From the NCBI GenBank assembly GCA_017452405.1, contig JAFTMM010000025.1, positions 1-21,924 on the forward strand: 21,924 bases of DNA. Reading direction: 5' to 3'. Each line of letters opens with the position of its first letter. The first letter of the stretch is position 1. Both the position numbers and the translations under genes were made by a program. A model generated the notes under the pieces. That model was not told where the DNA came from and searched no databases. It worked only from the letters and a program-made list of their open reading frames with translations. Positions 7,507 through 15,545 of the stretch are shown piece after piece. The stretch comes from Clostridia bacterium. GTDB lineage: Bacteria > Bacillota > Clostridia > Christensenellales > Pumilibacteraceae.

Positions 7507-7895
7507 AAAAACTCGTAGTAATCTCCATTCTGTTTATAGCGTTAATCGGAGTAGGAATCTTTGAAACGGTTAGCACTTACGCATATTTCAGCGATCTTTC
7601 CGAAGAACTAACCGCGCTTAGCAAAAGCGTAATAACGACACCCGAAGATAAAATCAACGACTCGGCGGTGGAAGAAGCCGACCGCATAATGCTTAAATGG
7701 GAAGAAAAAAGAGGAATGTTCTACGTTTTCTATAATAATAACGTGCTAAACAGCCTCTTTGATCGCATAACTCAGGCAAAAACTTATTTGCATGGCGGAC
7801 GTAATATTGATGCGAGAGCCAGTCTTGACGCCGATTCGTTTTTTGCTTCAACCGTCGCCCGAGATATTCTGCCTATTCCAATCAATTATATATAA
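7503..7895 (+). CDS. DUF4363 family membrane-anchored protein, partner of DUF421
   Basis: 130 residues from GTG 7503, chosen because GGAGGG (7489-7494) is 8 nt upstream; the in-frame ATG at 7461 lies deep inside the DUF421 gene and lacks a ribosome site. One N-terminal membrane segment (KKLVVISILFIALIGVGIF) is followed by a mostly helical extracytoplasmic region with an 'A.RIMLKWEEKRGMFYVFYNNN'-type stretch and an alpha-helical tail. DUF4363 proteins are commonly encoded directly after DUF421 in Firmicutes; function unknown. Confidence 0.8.
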   Translation: MKKLVVISILFIALIGVGIFETVSTYAYFSDLSEELTALSKSVITTPEDKINDSAVEEADRIMLKWEEKRGMFYVFYNNNVLNSLFDRITQAKTYLHGGRNIDARASLDADSFFASTVARDILPIPINYI

Positions 7896-7898
7896 GCG

Positions 7899-7926
7899 AA
7901 GCCCCTTTTGTGAGAAGGGGCTTTTC
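7899..7926 (+). terminator. Terminator after the DUF421/DUF4363 pair
   Basis: AAGCCCCTT (7899-7907) pairs perfectly with AAGGGGCTT (7915-7923) around a 7-nt loop and ends in a TTTT run. The opposite strand lacks a T-tract, so it serves the plus strand. Confidence 0.85.
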
Positions 7927-7937
7927 TATGTTTTGAA

Positions 7938-7985
7938 ATTATATAGAGGCTTCCTCATTGAGGGAGCTGTCACGGAGAGGCTGAC
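7938..7985. repeat. Short dispersed palindromic repeat fragment
   Basis: The stretch containing GGCTTCCTCATTGAGGGAGC and GCTGTCACGGAGAGGCTGAC resembles the 'GGCTTCCC..GAGGGAAGCTGTC..GTGACTGA' type intergenic repeat seen in many gut Firmicutes. Its first half forms an 8-bp stem with one wobble pair. It lies between two convergent genes. Confidence 0.5.
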
Positions 7986-7994
7986 CTAGTCCTT

Positions 7995-9881
7995 TTACTT
8001 TTTTACCGATAACGCTCTTGTTGCATTAAGTATTGCCACAAGGCACACTCCCACGTCGCCTATAATGGCTATCCAAAGCGGGAAGAAGGGAAGAACCAAC
8101 GCAAGCGCCATAATGCCCACCTTAATCAAAAGCGAACCTATAATATTCTGCATGGCAATCCGTATGACTTTGGAGGCGTGTTTTTTAGCCTTTGGCAGAC
8201 GGCTTAAGTCGTCGTTCATAACTACGGCGTCCGAAGCTTCGATTGCTACGTCACTGCTAACACCGCCCATAGCGCACCCAAGGTCGGATACTGCAAGTAC
8301 GGGCGCGTCGTTAATTCCGTCACCGCAAACCATGACTTTTTCGCCCTTTTTTCGCAACTCTTTTACAGCCGATACTTTATCTTCAGGGAGCATATTCGCA
8401 CGCCAATCGTCAATCCCGATCTGCTTTGCAACGGCTTCCGCAACGTCTGTACGGTCACCTGTAAGCATAACGGTTTTCATTCCCATTTTGCGGAAGCTGT
8501 CTACTGCAAGCTTACTGCTCTCTTTGACCTTATCCGCAAGCACGATACGTCCGACGTACTCACCGTCAACCGAAGCGTAAAGCGTAGTAAACGGCGACTT
8601 GACTTCTTCAAATTCAATTCCGTAACTTTTAAGCAGTTCGGCTTTACCGACTAAAATCTCGTGACTGTCTACGACGGCTTTTATGCCTTTACCCGACACG
8701 TCTTCCGCCGTTTTGCAAGAAAGGGGAGGACGAGCAGGGCAATAATTAACTACCGACCGCGCTATCGGATGCGTGAAACGACTTTCCGCTTCCGCAATAA
8801 GCGCAAGATTATCCGAGTCAATACTACATTCCGTCACCGAAAATCTGCCTTCGGTAACCGTTCCCGTCTTATCGAAGGCAACGGTGGTCGCCGATGCGAG
8901 CGGAGCAAAGCAGTCCGCGCCCTTGACGAGTACGCCGAGCTTGGAAAGACCGCCGATACCTCCGAAAAAAGTAAGTGGAACGCTTATAACGAGGGCGCAC
9001 GGACAGGAAATAACGAGCAGGGAAAGGGCGGAATATATCCAATCCCCCCACACGTTACCGCCACTCGTCGCAAGCGTAATAAGAGGCGGAATGCACCCAA
9101 CGAGTACGGCAATTATGCATACTATCGGGGTATAAACCTTAGCGAAAGCAGTAATAAAATTCTCTTGTTTCGCTTTCTTTTCGCTTGCTTCTTCGACAAG
9201 GCGTAACATTCTGGACGCCGTAGACTCGCCGAACTCGGCGGTAGTACGCACACGGAGCAGTCCGTCTACCGATACCGAGCCTGATTTAACGCTCGCGCCA
9301 CGGTTGACAAACACAGGTTCGCTTTCGCCCGAAATAGCCGAAGCGTCTACGTATCCGCTACCACTTTCTACTTCGCCGTCAATGGCTATGCGTTCGCCCG
9401 GTTTTACAACGATTATCTCGCCGACCGCCACCTCGTCCGGAAATACTTCTTCTTCTTTCTCTCTTTCCACCACGGCACAGTCAGGACGAAGCGCAAGAAG
9501 CTTTTTAATTCCTTTGCGCGAACGGCGCACGGCAAGCGCCTGAAAATACTCTCCCACTTGATAGAGTAGCATAACTAGCACGCCGTCCATCATAACCTCA
9601 CCACCGCCCGCAGACCAAAGCTCGTCATTTGTCGTGAATACGAGATTAATAATGAAAGCGCCGATCGAAGCAATCAGCATAAGGAAGTTCTCGTCGAAAA
9701 TAACGCCACGGCGCAGGTTTCGCAGGGCTTTAATCACAATCGACCAGGCAGAAGCTAACCACGATAGAGCGTATAACGCAAGATACGCAGGGAAAATTCC
9801 GCCAATTTTGTCAATCAAAATAGCGGGGAGTAGTAGCCCTGCGCTTATGAATATACTTAGAACACGCCTGTCAATTCTCAT
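7995..9881 (-). CDS. zntA/cadA-like: P1B-type heavy-metal (Zn2+/Cd2+/Pb2+) efflux ATPase without its own HMA domain
   Basis: 628 residues exporting divalent soft metals from the cytoplasm. Visible: A-domain SGES (184-187), membrane CPC in ISCPCALVIS (293-295), the phosphorylation motif DKTGT (Asp337), an HP dipeptide in SRFTHPIA, MLTGDRTD and GDGINDAP. After the P domain a membrane Lys ('LLIKVGIMAL') and Asp ('IIGDVGVCL') match the residues typical of the Zn/Cd/Pb subgroup (P1B-2), unlike Cu ATPases. The protein starts directly at the first membrane helices with no N-terminal metal-binding domain; that domain is the separate upstream gene, whose stop overlaps this ATG by 4 nt. Transcription comes from the promoter at 10158-10186. 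Confidence 0.95.
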   Translation of the reverse strand: MRIDRRVLSIFISAGLLLPAILIDKIGGIFPAYLALYALSWLASAWSIVIKALRNLRRGVIFDENFLMLIASIGAFIINLVFTTNDELWSAGGGEVMMDGVLVMLLYQVGEYFQALAVRRSRKGIKKLLALRPDCAVVEREKEEEVFPDEVAVGEIIVVKPGERIAIDGEVESGSGYVDASAISGESEPVFVNRGASVKSGSVSVDGLLRVRTTAEFGESTASRMLRLVEEASEKKAKQENFITAFAKVYTPIVCIIAVLVGCIPPLITLATSGGNVWGDWIYSALSLLVISCPCALVISVPLTFFGGIGGLSKLGVLVKGADCFAPLASATTVAFDKTGTVTEGRFSVTECSIDSDNLALIAEAESRFTHPIARSVVNYCPARPPLSCKTAEDVSGKGIKAVVDSHEILVGKAELLKSYGIEFEEVKSPFTTLYASVDGEYVGRIVLADKVKESSKLAVDSFRKMGMKTVMLTGDRTDVAEAVAKQIGIDDWRANMLPEDKVSAVKELRKKGEKVMVCGDGINDAPVLAVSDLGCAMGGVSSDVAIEASDAVVMNDDLSRLPKAKKHASKVIRIAMQNIIGSLLIKVGIMALALVLPFFPLWIAIIGDVGVCLVAILNATRALSVKK

Positions 9882-10099
9882 CTTATTTTACTGACTACGG
9901 CTTGAGGCTCAAGCTTCTTTATGGTCTTCATGACCTTTTTCATAGCCTCGTCAAAAGACTCCACAGGCGCGGTAATTTTCATTCTGCCCATAGCGAACGA
10001 CAGGCGACACTCAACGTCGGGAATATCGTTAATGGCGTTTTCCAACCTCTTTGCGCAATTAGCGCAATCAATATTTTCTATTTCGTAGTTCGCAGTCAT
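9878..10099 (-). CDS. Heavy-metal-associated (HMA) domain protein, detached metal-binding domain of the ATPase
   Basis: 73 residues forming a single HMA fold, with the metal motif DCANC (Cys12, Cys15). The ferredoxin-like pattern is complete: ENIDCANC, LENAINDIPDVECRLSFAMGRMKI, then a second helix. It probably hands metal to, or regulates, the following ATPase. The stop overlaps the ATPase start (ATGA), indicating translational coupling. GAGAGG lies about 11 nt upstream of the ATG, a rather long spacing. Confidence 0.92.
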   Translation of the reverse strand: MTANYEIENIDCANCAKRLENAINDIPDVECRLSFAMGRMKITAPVESFDEAMKKVMKTIKKLEPQAVVSKIR

Positions 10100-10129
10100 A
10101 TTATGTAATACCTCTCAAAATTATTAAAC

Positions 10130-10149
10130 GATTAAACAATCATTTAATC
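10130..10149. promoter_or_regulatory. Putative metal-repressor operator (palindrome)
   Basis: GATTAAA (10130-10136), 6-nt spacer, TTTAATC (10143-10149), a perfect 7-bp inverted repeat. It begins just downstream of the expected transcription start of the HMA-ATPase operon, where a bound repressor would block transcription. The geometry resembles ArsR-family sites; the ArsR encoded at 6362 is the obvious candidate binder (inference). Confidence 0.55.
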
Positions 10150-10157
10150 ACATTAAT

Positions 10158-10186
10158 ATTATATGCGTCTTTTCGATTTTTGTCAA
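10158..10186 (-). promoter_or_regulatory. Consensus sigma-A promoter of the HMA-ATPase operon
   Basis: Read on the minus strand: TTGACA (10186-10181), exactly 17 bp, TATAAT (10163-10158). Every position matches the consensus, implying strong expression that would need a repressor to be kept low. Confidence 0.88.
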
Positions 10187-10256
10187 GCTGTTTTACCAAA
10201 ATTTTATGAATTATCGCGCGCGCCTTCACATATACATAACGTGAAAGGAGATAAAC

Positions 10257-11723
10257 ATGAAAAAAACCGTATCGATAATAGTAATTGCGACAATGATAGT
10301 AGGGCTGTTTGCGTTTACAGCCTGCACTCCGGGCGACGTCGAAACGCCACTGACTACGTACGACATTAAGGCTACGCTGGACGTAGACGGCATGACGGTT
10401 ACGGCAGAGGAGAGTGTTAATTACGTTAACGAAACGGACTCTGAGCTTAGTAGCGTGTATTTTCATTTATACCCGTCTGCATTCAGAGAAGGCGCTAAAT
10501 ACGCGCCCGTCGCCGACAGTCACGTTTCCGACGCGTATCCCATAGGCGTAGACTACGGCGGAATTACCGTAAGCACGGTTGCGGTAAACGGCAAAAGCTG
10601 TGAGTGGAGCATAGGCGGTGAAGACCAAGACGTTCTTATGGTCAACGGCTTGACGCTCCTGCCCGGCGACTCGGTAGATATAGATATGGCGTTTACTCTC
10701 GATCTTCCGCTTGCGCGTCATCGCTTTGGATATCATAACGGCATAGTAAACCTCGGTAATTGGTATCCCGTAGCTTGTATGTATGAAGACGGAGCTTTCC
10801 GCACCGATCCTTATTACAGTAGCGGTGATCCGTTCTATTCCGGTTTGGCAGATTATACCGTATCGTTGACTGCGCCTACGGGCTGGAACGTAGCCGGTAC
10901 GGGAAGTGTATCTACGAGTATTAACGGCGACCAGACCACTACTACGTTCACGGCTAGCGGCGTGCGTGATTTTGCAATGACGGCTTCGGATAAATACACC
11001 TGCCTCGAAGAGCAGACCGAAAAGGGCGTAACGGTAAGATATTATTACGCGCAGGATCAGAATGCAGAAGCGCATTTAAAGACGTGCGTTGATGCGGTTA
11101 ACACGTTCTCCGAGCTTTTCGGTGATTACGCTTACGACAGCCTTTCGGTAGCGCTAACGCCTTTCCTTTACGGTGGTATGGAATATCCGCAGATGGTATT
11201 CGTAAGCAACGGACTGACGGGCGATTTGCTTGAAGAAGCGATTATCCACGAAATAGCACATCAGTGGTGGTACGCGGGCGTAGGTAACGATCAAATTAAC
11301 GACGCTTGGATGGACGAAGGTCTTGCCGAATATTCTACGACGCTGTTCTATGAAAACAATCCCGATTACGGCGTGGACGCAAAGGACAGGATTGCCGACG
11401 CTATGCAAAGCTACGTGCTTTTCACCGAAGCGTATGAGGAGCATATAGGCGGTGATACGTCTATGAACAGACGTTTATGCGATTATTTCTCTCAGACCGA
11501 TTATTCCTTCCATACGTACGTTAAAGGCTCGTTGCTTTTCGACTCGGTACGTCATACGGTAGGGGACGAAGAATTCTTCTCTGCGCTTAAAACTTACTAT
11601 AAAACTTATTGCGGAAAAATCGCTTCGGATGAAGAGCTGATTGCTTGTTTTGAAAACGTATGCGATATGAGCCTTAAAAGCTTCTTTGAAAGCTGGATTA
11701 ACGGAACGGTAGGGCTTTATTAA
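10257..11723 (+). CDS. M1-family (gluzincin) metallopeptidase lipoprotein
   Basis: 488 residues. A signal peptide ends in FTAC (Cys23), so the protein is probably lipid-anchored outside the membrane. The N-terminal beta-rich domain matches M1-type aminopeptidases. The catalytic zinc site is HEIAH (His331, Glu332, His335) followed by Glu354 in WMDEGLAEY, exactly 18 residues after the second His as in the family. GGMEYP stands where M1 enzymes carry the GxMEN substrate-binding loop, here with Tyr instead of Asn. GGAG (10247-10250) lies 6 nt before the ATG. The start is divergent from the HMA gene, sharing a 157-bp gap. It may process peptides outside the cell; substrate unknown. Confidence 0.9.
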   Translation: MKKTVSIIVIATMIVGLFAFTACTPGDVETPLTTYDIKATLDVDGMTVTAEESVNYVNETDSELSSVYFHLYPSAFREGAKYAPVADSHVSDAYPIGVDYGGITVSTVAVNGKSCEWSIGGEDQDVLMVNGLTLLPGDSVDIDMAFTLDLPLARHRFGYHNGIVNLGNWYPVACMYEDGAFRTDPYYSSGDPFYSGLADYTVSLTAPTGWNVAGTGSVSTSINGDQTTTTFTASGVRDFAMTASDKYTCLEEQTEKGVTVRYYYAQDQNAEAHLKTCVDAVNTFSELFGDYAYDSLSVALTPFLYGGMEYPQMVFVSNGLTGDLLEEAIIHEIAHQWWYAGVGNDQINDAWMDEGLAEYSTTLFYENNPDYGVDAKDRIADAMQSYVLFTEAYEEHIGGDTSMNRRLCDYFSQTDYSFHTYVKGSLLFDSVRHTVGDEEFFSALKTYYKTYCGKIASDEELIACFENVCDMSLKSFFESWINGTVGLY

Positions 11724-11727
11724 TAAA

Positions 11728-12426
11728 ATGATTAAATATTTCTGTGTAACCAAACGGGCGGTGGCGATTACGATCGTCCTCGCCCTTGTTTGTATATCGT
11801 TTATAGGATTATGTATCGGAGTGTCGGTAGCCGGTACCGTTACGCCCAACGGCATGACGATAGTCATCGATCCCGGTCACGGCGGACGTGACGGAGGAGT
11901 AGTGGGTACTCTGACGGGCGAAAAGGAAGCGAACGTTAACCTCGGCATTTCAAAAAGTCTCAGACATTTTCTGACCGATGCCGGTTATAACGTGATAATG
12001 ACTCGCCAAAGCGACGTGGATTTATCCAGTGGAGACAGTGGCTTTAAAAAATCGGATATGCTCGCGCGCAAAAAAATTATTGAGGAAGCTAAACCCAACC
12101 TTGTAGTAAGCGTTCATCAAAATTCTTTTCCGGATAAAGAAGTTCATGGCGCACAGGTCTTTTACGCGCCTTTCTCGGACGTCGGCAAAGAAATAGCCGA
12201 AACAACGCAAGCAGTACTCAACGCTTCGCTAAACTGTAATCGAATAGCAAAAAGCGGAGACTATTACGTAATACAATGCACCGAATATCCGTCTATGCTT
12301 GTTGAATGTGGGTTTTTATCCAACCCCACCGAAGAAGCGCTTCTCGTAACAGCGGAGTACCAACGCAAAGTGGCTTATGCAATTTACTCGTCTATAACCC
12401 AGATTTTAGAAGAAAAAATAGCTTAG
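11728..12426 (+). CDS. cwlD-like: N-acetylmuramoyl-L-alanine amidase (Amidase_3), CwlD-like
   Basis: 232 residues cleaving the bond between muramic acid and the stem peptide. A single N-terminal membrane segment (residues about 10-36) is followed directly by the catalytic domain. Zinc ligands are visible as His51 (DPGHGG), Glu65 (GEKEAN) and His130 (SVHQNSF), with the catalytic Glu203 in VECGFLSNPTE. There is no extra wall-binding domain, and size and C-terminus ('GFLSNP.E..LL....YQ.KVA..IY..I') fit CwlD, the spore-cortex amidase, so a spore role is plausible but not proven. The ATG is 4 nt after the metallopeptidase stop, with no good ribosome site of its own, suggesting coupling. Confidence 0.88.
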   Translation: MIKYFCVTKRAVAITIVLALVCISFIGLCIGVSVAGTVTPNGMTIVIDPGHGGRDGGVVGTLTGEKEANVNLGISKSLRHFLTDAGYNVIMTRQSDVDLSSGDSGFKKSDMLARKKIIEEAKPNLVVSVHQNSFPDKEVHGAQVFYAPFSDVGKEIAETTQAVLNASLNCNRIAKSGDYYVIQCTEYPSMLVECGFLSNPTEEALLVTAEYQRKVAYAIYSSITQILEEKIA

Positions 12427-12454
12427 CATTTTTATTTTTCACTTTCGCTATTCC

Positions 12455-12484
12455 TTGCATTTTACATAAATGATGTGCTATAAT
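12455..12484 (+). promoter_or_regulatory. Promoter of the aromatic biosynthesis operon (probably leaderless)
   Basis: TTGCAT (12455-12460), 18-bp spacer, extended -10 TGCTATAAT with TATAAT at 12479-12484. The tyrA ATG begins only 7 nt after the -10, at the expected transcription start, and no Shine-Dalgarno precedes it. Confidence 0.8.
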
Positions 12485-12491
12485 TTATGTT

Positions 12492-13502
12492 ATGAAAAAA
12501 TGCGGTAAAATCGGCATTGTAGGGCTGGGACTGATAGGCGGTTCAATCGCAATCGCTCTTTCAGGCTCATACGAAATAGTAGGCATGAGCCGAAACCCCG
12601 ATACCGTACGATACGCTCTGGAGAATGGAATAATCGACAGGGCGGTTTCGTCATACTCTGAATTCATAGGTTTGGACGCAGTAATAGTATGCACGCCTCT
12701 GTCGCTCGTTAAAAAGACGGTGGAGGATCTTTACGCAGCGCTCGGAGATAGCGTCATAATCACGGACGTGGGTAGCGTAAAAGGTATGCTGAGTGGTCTA
12801 CCCGGCAGAATAGTAGGCGGACATCCTATGGCAGGTACGGAGCAGAGCGGAATTCGCGCAGCAAAGGAGCGCCTGCTTGAAAACGCATATTACATACTCG
12901 TGGATTACAAAGATAATCCGCGCGACCTTGATTTTATGAAAAATCTCGTGCTTGCGTGCGGAGCCGTACCCATAATCATGACGGCGGACGAACACGACAA
13001 GCTCGTTGCAAAAATTTCGCACCTTGAACATATGGCAGCTTATTCTCTCATAAACTCGGCAATGACGGGCGACGAAGAAATAGTGGGTAGCGGTTTTATG
13101 GATACGACGCGAATAGCCTCTTCCTCGCCTGAATTTTGGGCAACCGTTGCAAAACTAAACAAAGACAACTTGCTTGCAGAAATGGACAAGTATATAGAAA
13201 CGCTCAACCTGCTCAAAGAGGACATTGAAAAGGATGCTGACATAATCCCGACCTTGACGAAAGCGAAACAAAGGCGTGACGCGCTCGGCTATAAAAGACG
13301 GTATATGACGTCTTACGTCGTGTACGTAGACGTTCCCGACTGCGTAGGTTCTATTGTCGGTGTGCTTGCAAAACTGTCGGATAATGGAGTGAGCATTAAC
13401 AACCTGACGGTTATGAACTCGCGTGAGGGAGTAGGGGGCGCGCTTCGCATTGAACTGAAAGACGAAAGGGGATATAAGAAAGCAAAGGAGATATTCGGAT
13501 GA
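12492..13502 (+). CDS. tyrA: Prephenate dehydrogenase with C-terminal ACT domain
   Basis: 336 residues converting prephenate to 4-hydroxyphenylpyruvate in tyrosine synthesis. The NAD-binding motif GLGLIGGS is at residues 11-18, followed by DVGSVKG, GGHPMAGTEQSGI, the KISHLEHM helix and TTRIASSSPEFW, all typical of TyrA. The last about 65 residues (YVVYVDVPDCVGSIVGVLA...) form an ACT domain, suggesting feedback control by tyrosine. First gene of the operon; its stop overlaps the aroC start (ATGA). Confidence 0.95.
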   Translation: MKKCGKIGIVGLGLIGGSIAIALSGSYEIVGMSRNPDTVRYALENGIIDRAVSSYSEFIGLDAVIVCTPLSLVKKTVEDLYAALGDSVIITDVGSVKGMLSGLPGRIVGGHPMAGTEQSGIRAAKERLLENAYYILVDYKDNPRDLDFMKNLVLACGAVPIIMTADEHDKLVAKISHLEHMAAYSLINSAMTGDEEIVGSGFMDTTRIASSSPEFWATVAKLNKDNLLAEMDKYIETLNLLKEDIEKDADIIPTLTKAKQRRDALGYKRRYMTSYVVYVDVPDCVGSIVGVLAKLSDNGVSINNLTVMNSREGVGGALRIELKDERGYKKAKEIFG

Positions 13503-14563
13503 AACTGATTACGGCAGGCGAATCACACGGAAAAACGCTGATAGGCGTAATAGAAGGACTGCCTTCCGGCGTAACGCTGGACGAGGCGCGTATTAACGCG
13601 CGTCTTGCTAGCCGTCAGCAGGGCTACGGCAGAGGCGGAAGAATGAAAATCGAAACGGACAGAATAGAAGTCCTCTCCGGCGCTATTGGTGGTAAAACAA
13701 TTGCTTCACCCCTTGCTTTCGCTATAAAGAACAAAGATTACGAGAATTGGACGCAGTATATGGACGCTTTCTGCGGTGAGGTTGACAAAAAAGCGCTCAC
13801 GGCTGTTCGTCCCGGTCACGCCGACCTTTCGGGAGTGATTAAGTACGGTTTTGGCAATAACGCGCGCCCCGTTTTAGAGCGCGCCAGCGCAAGAGAAACC
13901 GCAACGAGAGTAGGCGCAGGCGCAATTTGCGAGCAAGCTCTTAACGATCTCGGCGTGACGATCAAAGGCGAAGTTCTTTGCGTGGGCGGAAAAACGGACG
14001 AAGAGTCCATAAAAACCGCAATCGACGAAGCGAGAAAACAGGGCGACACTCTGGGCGGTAAATGCCGAATTACGGTCAGCGGAATGCCGATAGGCGTGGG
14101 AAGCTACGTGCAGTACGACCGTAAGCTTGACGCAATTCTCGCCATGCACCTTATGAGCGTTCAGTCGGTCAAAGCTGTCGAAGTCGGTCTTGGAACGGAA
14201 TTTGCTAGCCTTAAAGGCAGTCAGTCCCACGATGAAATTTTGCCCGGTGGCAGACAGACCAACCGCGCGGGAGGTATTGAGGGCGGTATGAGCAACGGCG
14301 AGGATATCGTACTTACCGTGACTTTCAAGCCCATACCCACGCTTATGAAAGGACTGCGCACCGTGGACTTAAAGACGGGCGAGCCTACGACTGCCGCAAG
14401 CGAGCGTAGTGACTGTTGCGCCGTGGAAGCGGCTACGGTAGTTGCCGAATGTGCGGTAGCCTACGCGCTTCTGGACGAAATACTCAAGACCTTTGGTGGC
14501 GATACTATGAGCGAACTTCAGACAAGGGTTAACGCGAGGAGATCGAGCTATGAACAAGGCTGA
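13499..14563 (+). CDS. aroC: Chorismate synthase
   Basis: 354 residues converting 5-enolpyruvylshikimate-3-phosphate to chorismate, using reduced FMN. Signatures in order: GESHGKTLIGVIEGLPSG at the N-terminus, RQQGYGRGGRM, VRPGHADL, ASARETATRVGAGAI, GGRQTNRAGGIEGGMSNGE and ERSDCCAVEAA. Length is normal for the family. AAAGGAG at 13485-13491 precedes the ATG. Confidence 0.97.
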   Translation: MKLITAGESHGKTLIGVIEGLPSGVTLDEARINARLASRQQGYGRGGRMKIETDRIEVLSGAIGGKTIASPLAFAIKNKDYENWTQYMDAFCGEVDKKALTAVRPGHADLSGVIKYGFGNNARPVLERASARETATRVGAGAICEQALNDLGVTIKGEVLCVGGKTDEESIKTAIDEARKQGDTLGGKCRITVSGMPIGVGSYVQYDRKLDAILAMHLMSVQSVKAVEVGLGTEFASLKGSQSHDEILPGGRQTNRAGGIEGGMSNGEDIVLTVTFKPIPTLMKGLRTVDLKTGEPTTAASERSDCCAVEAATVVAECAVAYALLDEILKTFGGDTMSELQTRVNARRSSYEQG

Positions 14564-15545
14564 GCTGATCTCGATTGACGAAATAAAAAAGGTAATTAAT
14601 GGCGACAACGTTTTCGTTATTACCGATACCAACGTAAAGGCGTTATATTCCTCCGTGTTTGACGGAACGCGCCACGCAGTAATAATAGCGGGCGAGGCGA
14701 ATAAGAACCTTGAAACAGTTGGCAGACTGATTGTCGAAATGGTGGAGAAGGGCTGTAACCGCAAGACCACCGTCGTAGCGGTAGGCGGAGGCGTAGTAGG
14801 CGACACCGCAGGCTACGTTGCCGCAAGCTATATGCGCGGAGTGAAGTGGATTAACGTCCCTACCACTCTGCTTGCAATGGTAGACAGCTCGATCGGCGGT
14901 AAAACGGGCGTAGACGTAGGCGGATATAAAAACGTCTGCGGTGCGTTCCATCTTCCTGTAAGAGTGCTTATCTGCCGTGATTGGCTGGCAACGCTACCTG
15001 ATAGGGAATGGCTGTGCGGTTGCGGTGAAATGATTAAGCACGCGCTCTTAGACGAGGATATTTTCAAGGCAACTTTGCCCGTGATTGATAAACTCGTAGC
15101 GCGTGACATGGACGTGACTGCTCCGCTTATGGAAATGAGCGCAAGATATAAAGAAAGTATAGTGGAAGCCGACTTCAAAGAAGGCGGACTTCGTAAACGC
15201 CTCAACGTCGGACATACCGTTGGTCACGCCGTTGAAAAGCTCGACAACTTCCGTCTTTCACACGGACAGTACGTTGCGCTCGGCATAGTAGCCGAAGCGA
15301 CTATGCTTAAAAATGAATTAGATATAAACCGGTATAACGACGTTATCCGCTTGGCGCACGCCGTAACGACGGACGCATTCCCTAAGCTGACGAGTGAGGA
15401 AATTACCGAAGCCTCCAAAGCGGATAAAAAGAACGGAAGCGGTGAAATAGTAATAATGTTGCCTACGGGAAATGACGTAAAGGAAATTGCGCTCACTCCC
15501 GATGAGTTTAAGGAGAAACTCGAAGCGTGCATATACGACCTCTAA
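14550..15545 (+). CDS. aroB: 3-dehydroquinate synthase
   Basis: 331 residues, somewhat short at the N-terminus compared with the usual about 360. It cyclises DAHP to 3-dehydroquinate using NAD+ and a divalent metal. Visible: VGGGVVGDTAGY, the PTTLLAMVDSSIGGKTGVD segment, and metal ligands in GCGEMIKHAL (Glu), NVGHTVGHA (His) and LSHGQYVALG (His). Its start lies 14 nt inside aroC, with AGGAG (14537-14541) 8 nt upstream. Confidence 0.96.
   Translation: MNKAELISIDEIKKVINGDNVFVITDTNVKALYSSVFDGTRHAVIIAGEANKNLETVGRLIVEMVEKGCNRKTTVVAVGGGVVGDTAGYVAASYMRGVKWINVPTTLLAMVDSSIGGKTGVDVGGYKNVCGAFHLPVRVLICRDWLATLPDREWLCGCGEMIKHALLDEDIFKATLPVIDKLVARDMDVTAPLMEMSARYKESIVEADFKEGGLRKRLNVGHTVGHAVEKLDNFRLSHGQYVALGIVAEATMLKNELDINRYNDVIRLAHAVTTDAFPKLTSEEITEASKADKKNGSGEIVIMLPTGNDVKEIALTPDEFKEKLEACIYDL

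Noticed and set aside
8661..9206. 181-codon plus-strand frame opposite the metal ATPase
   Set aside because: Very rich in Arg and Asn, no recognisable domain, lies antisense to a complete and motif-rich ATPase.
10180..10208. Promoter for the metallopeptidase (TTGTCA with a TTTATG -10)
   Set aside because: The -10 matches the consensus at only three positions; no supported call, though a divergent promoter must lie in this gap or the gene be read from elsewhere.
12405..12450. Possible terminator after the amidase gene
   Set aside because: Only a weak A/T hairpin can be drawn; not enough to call.
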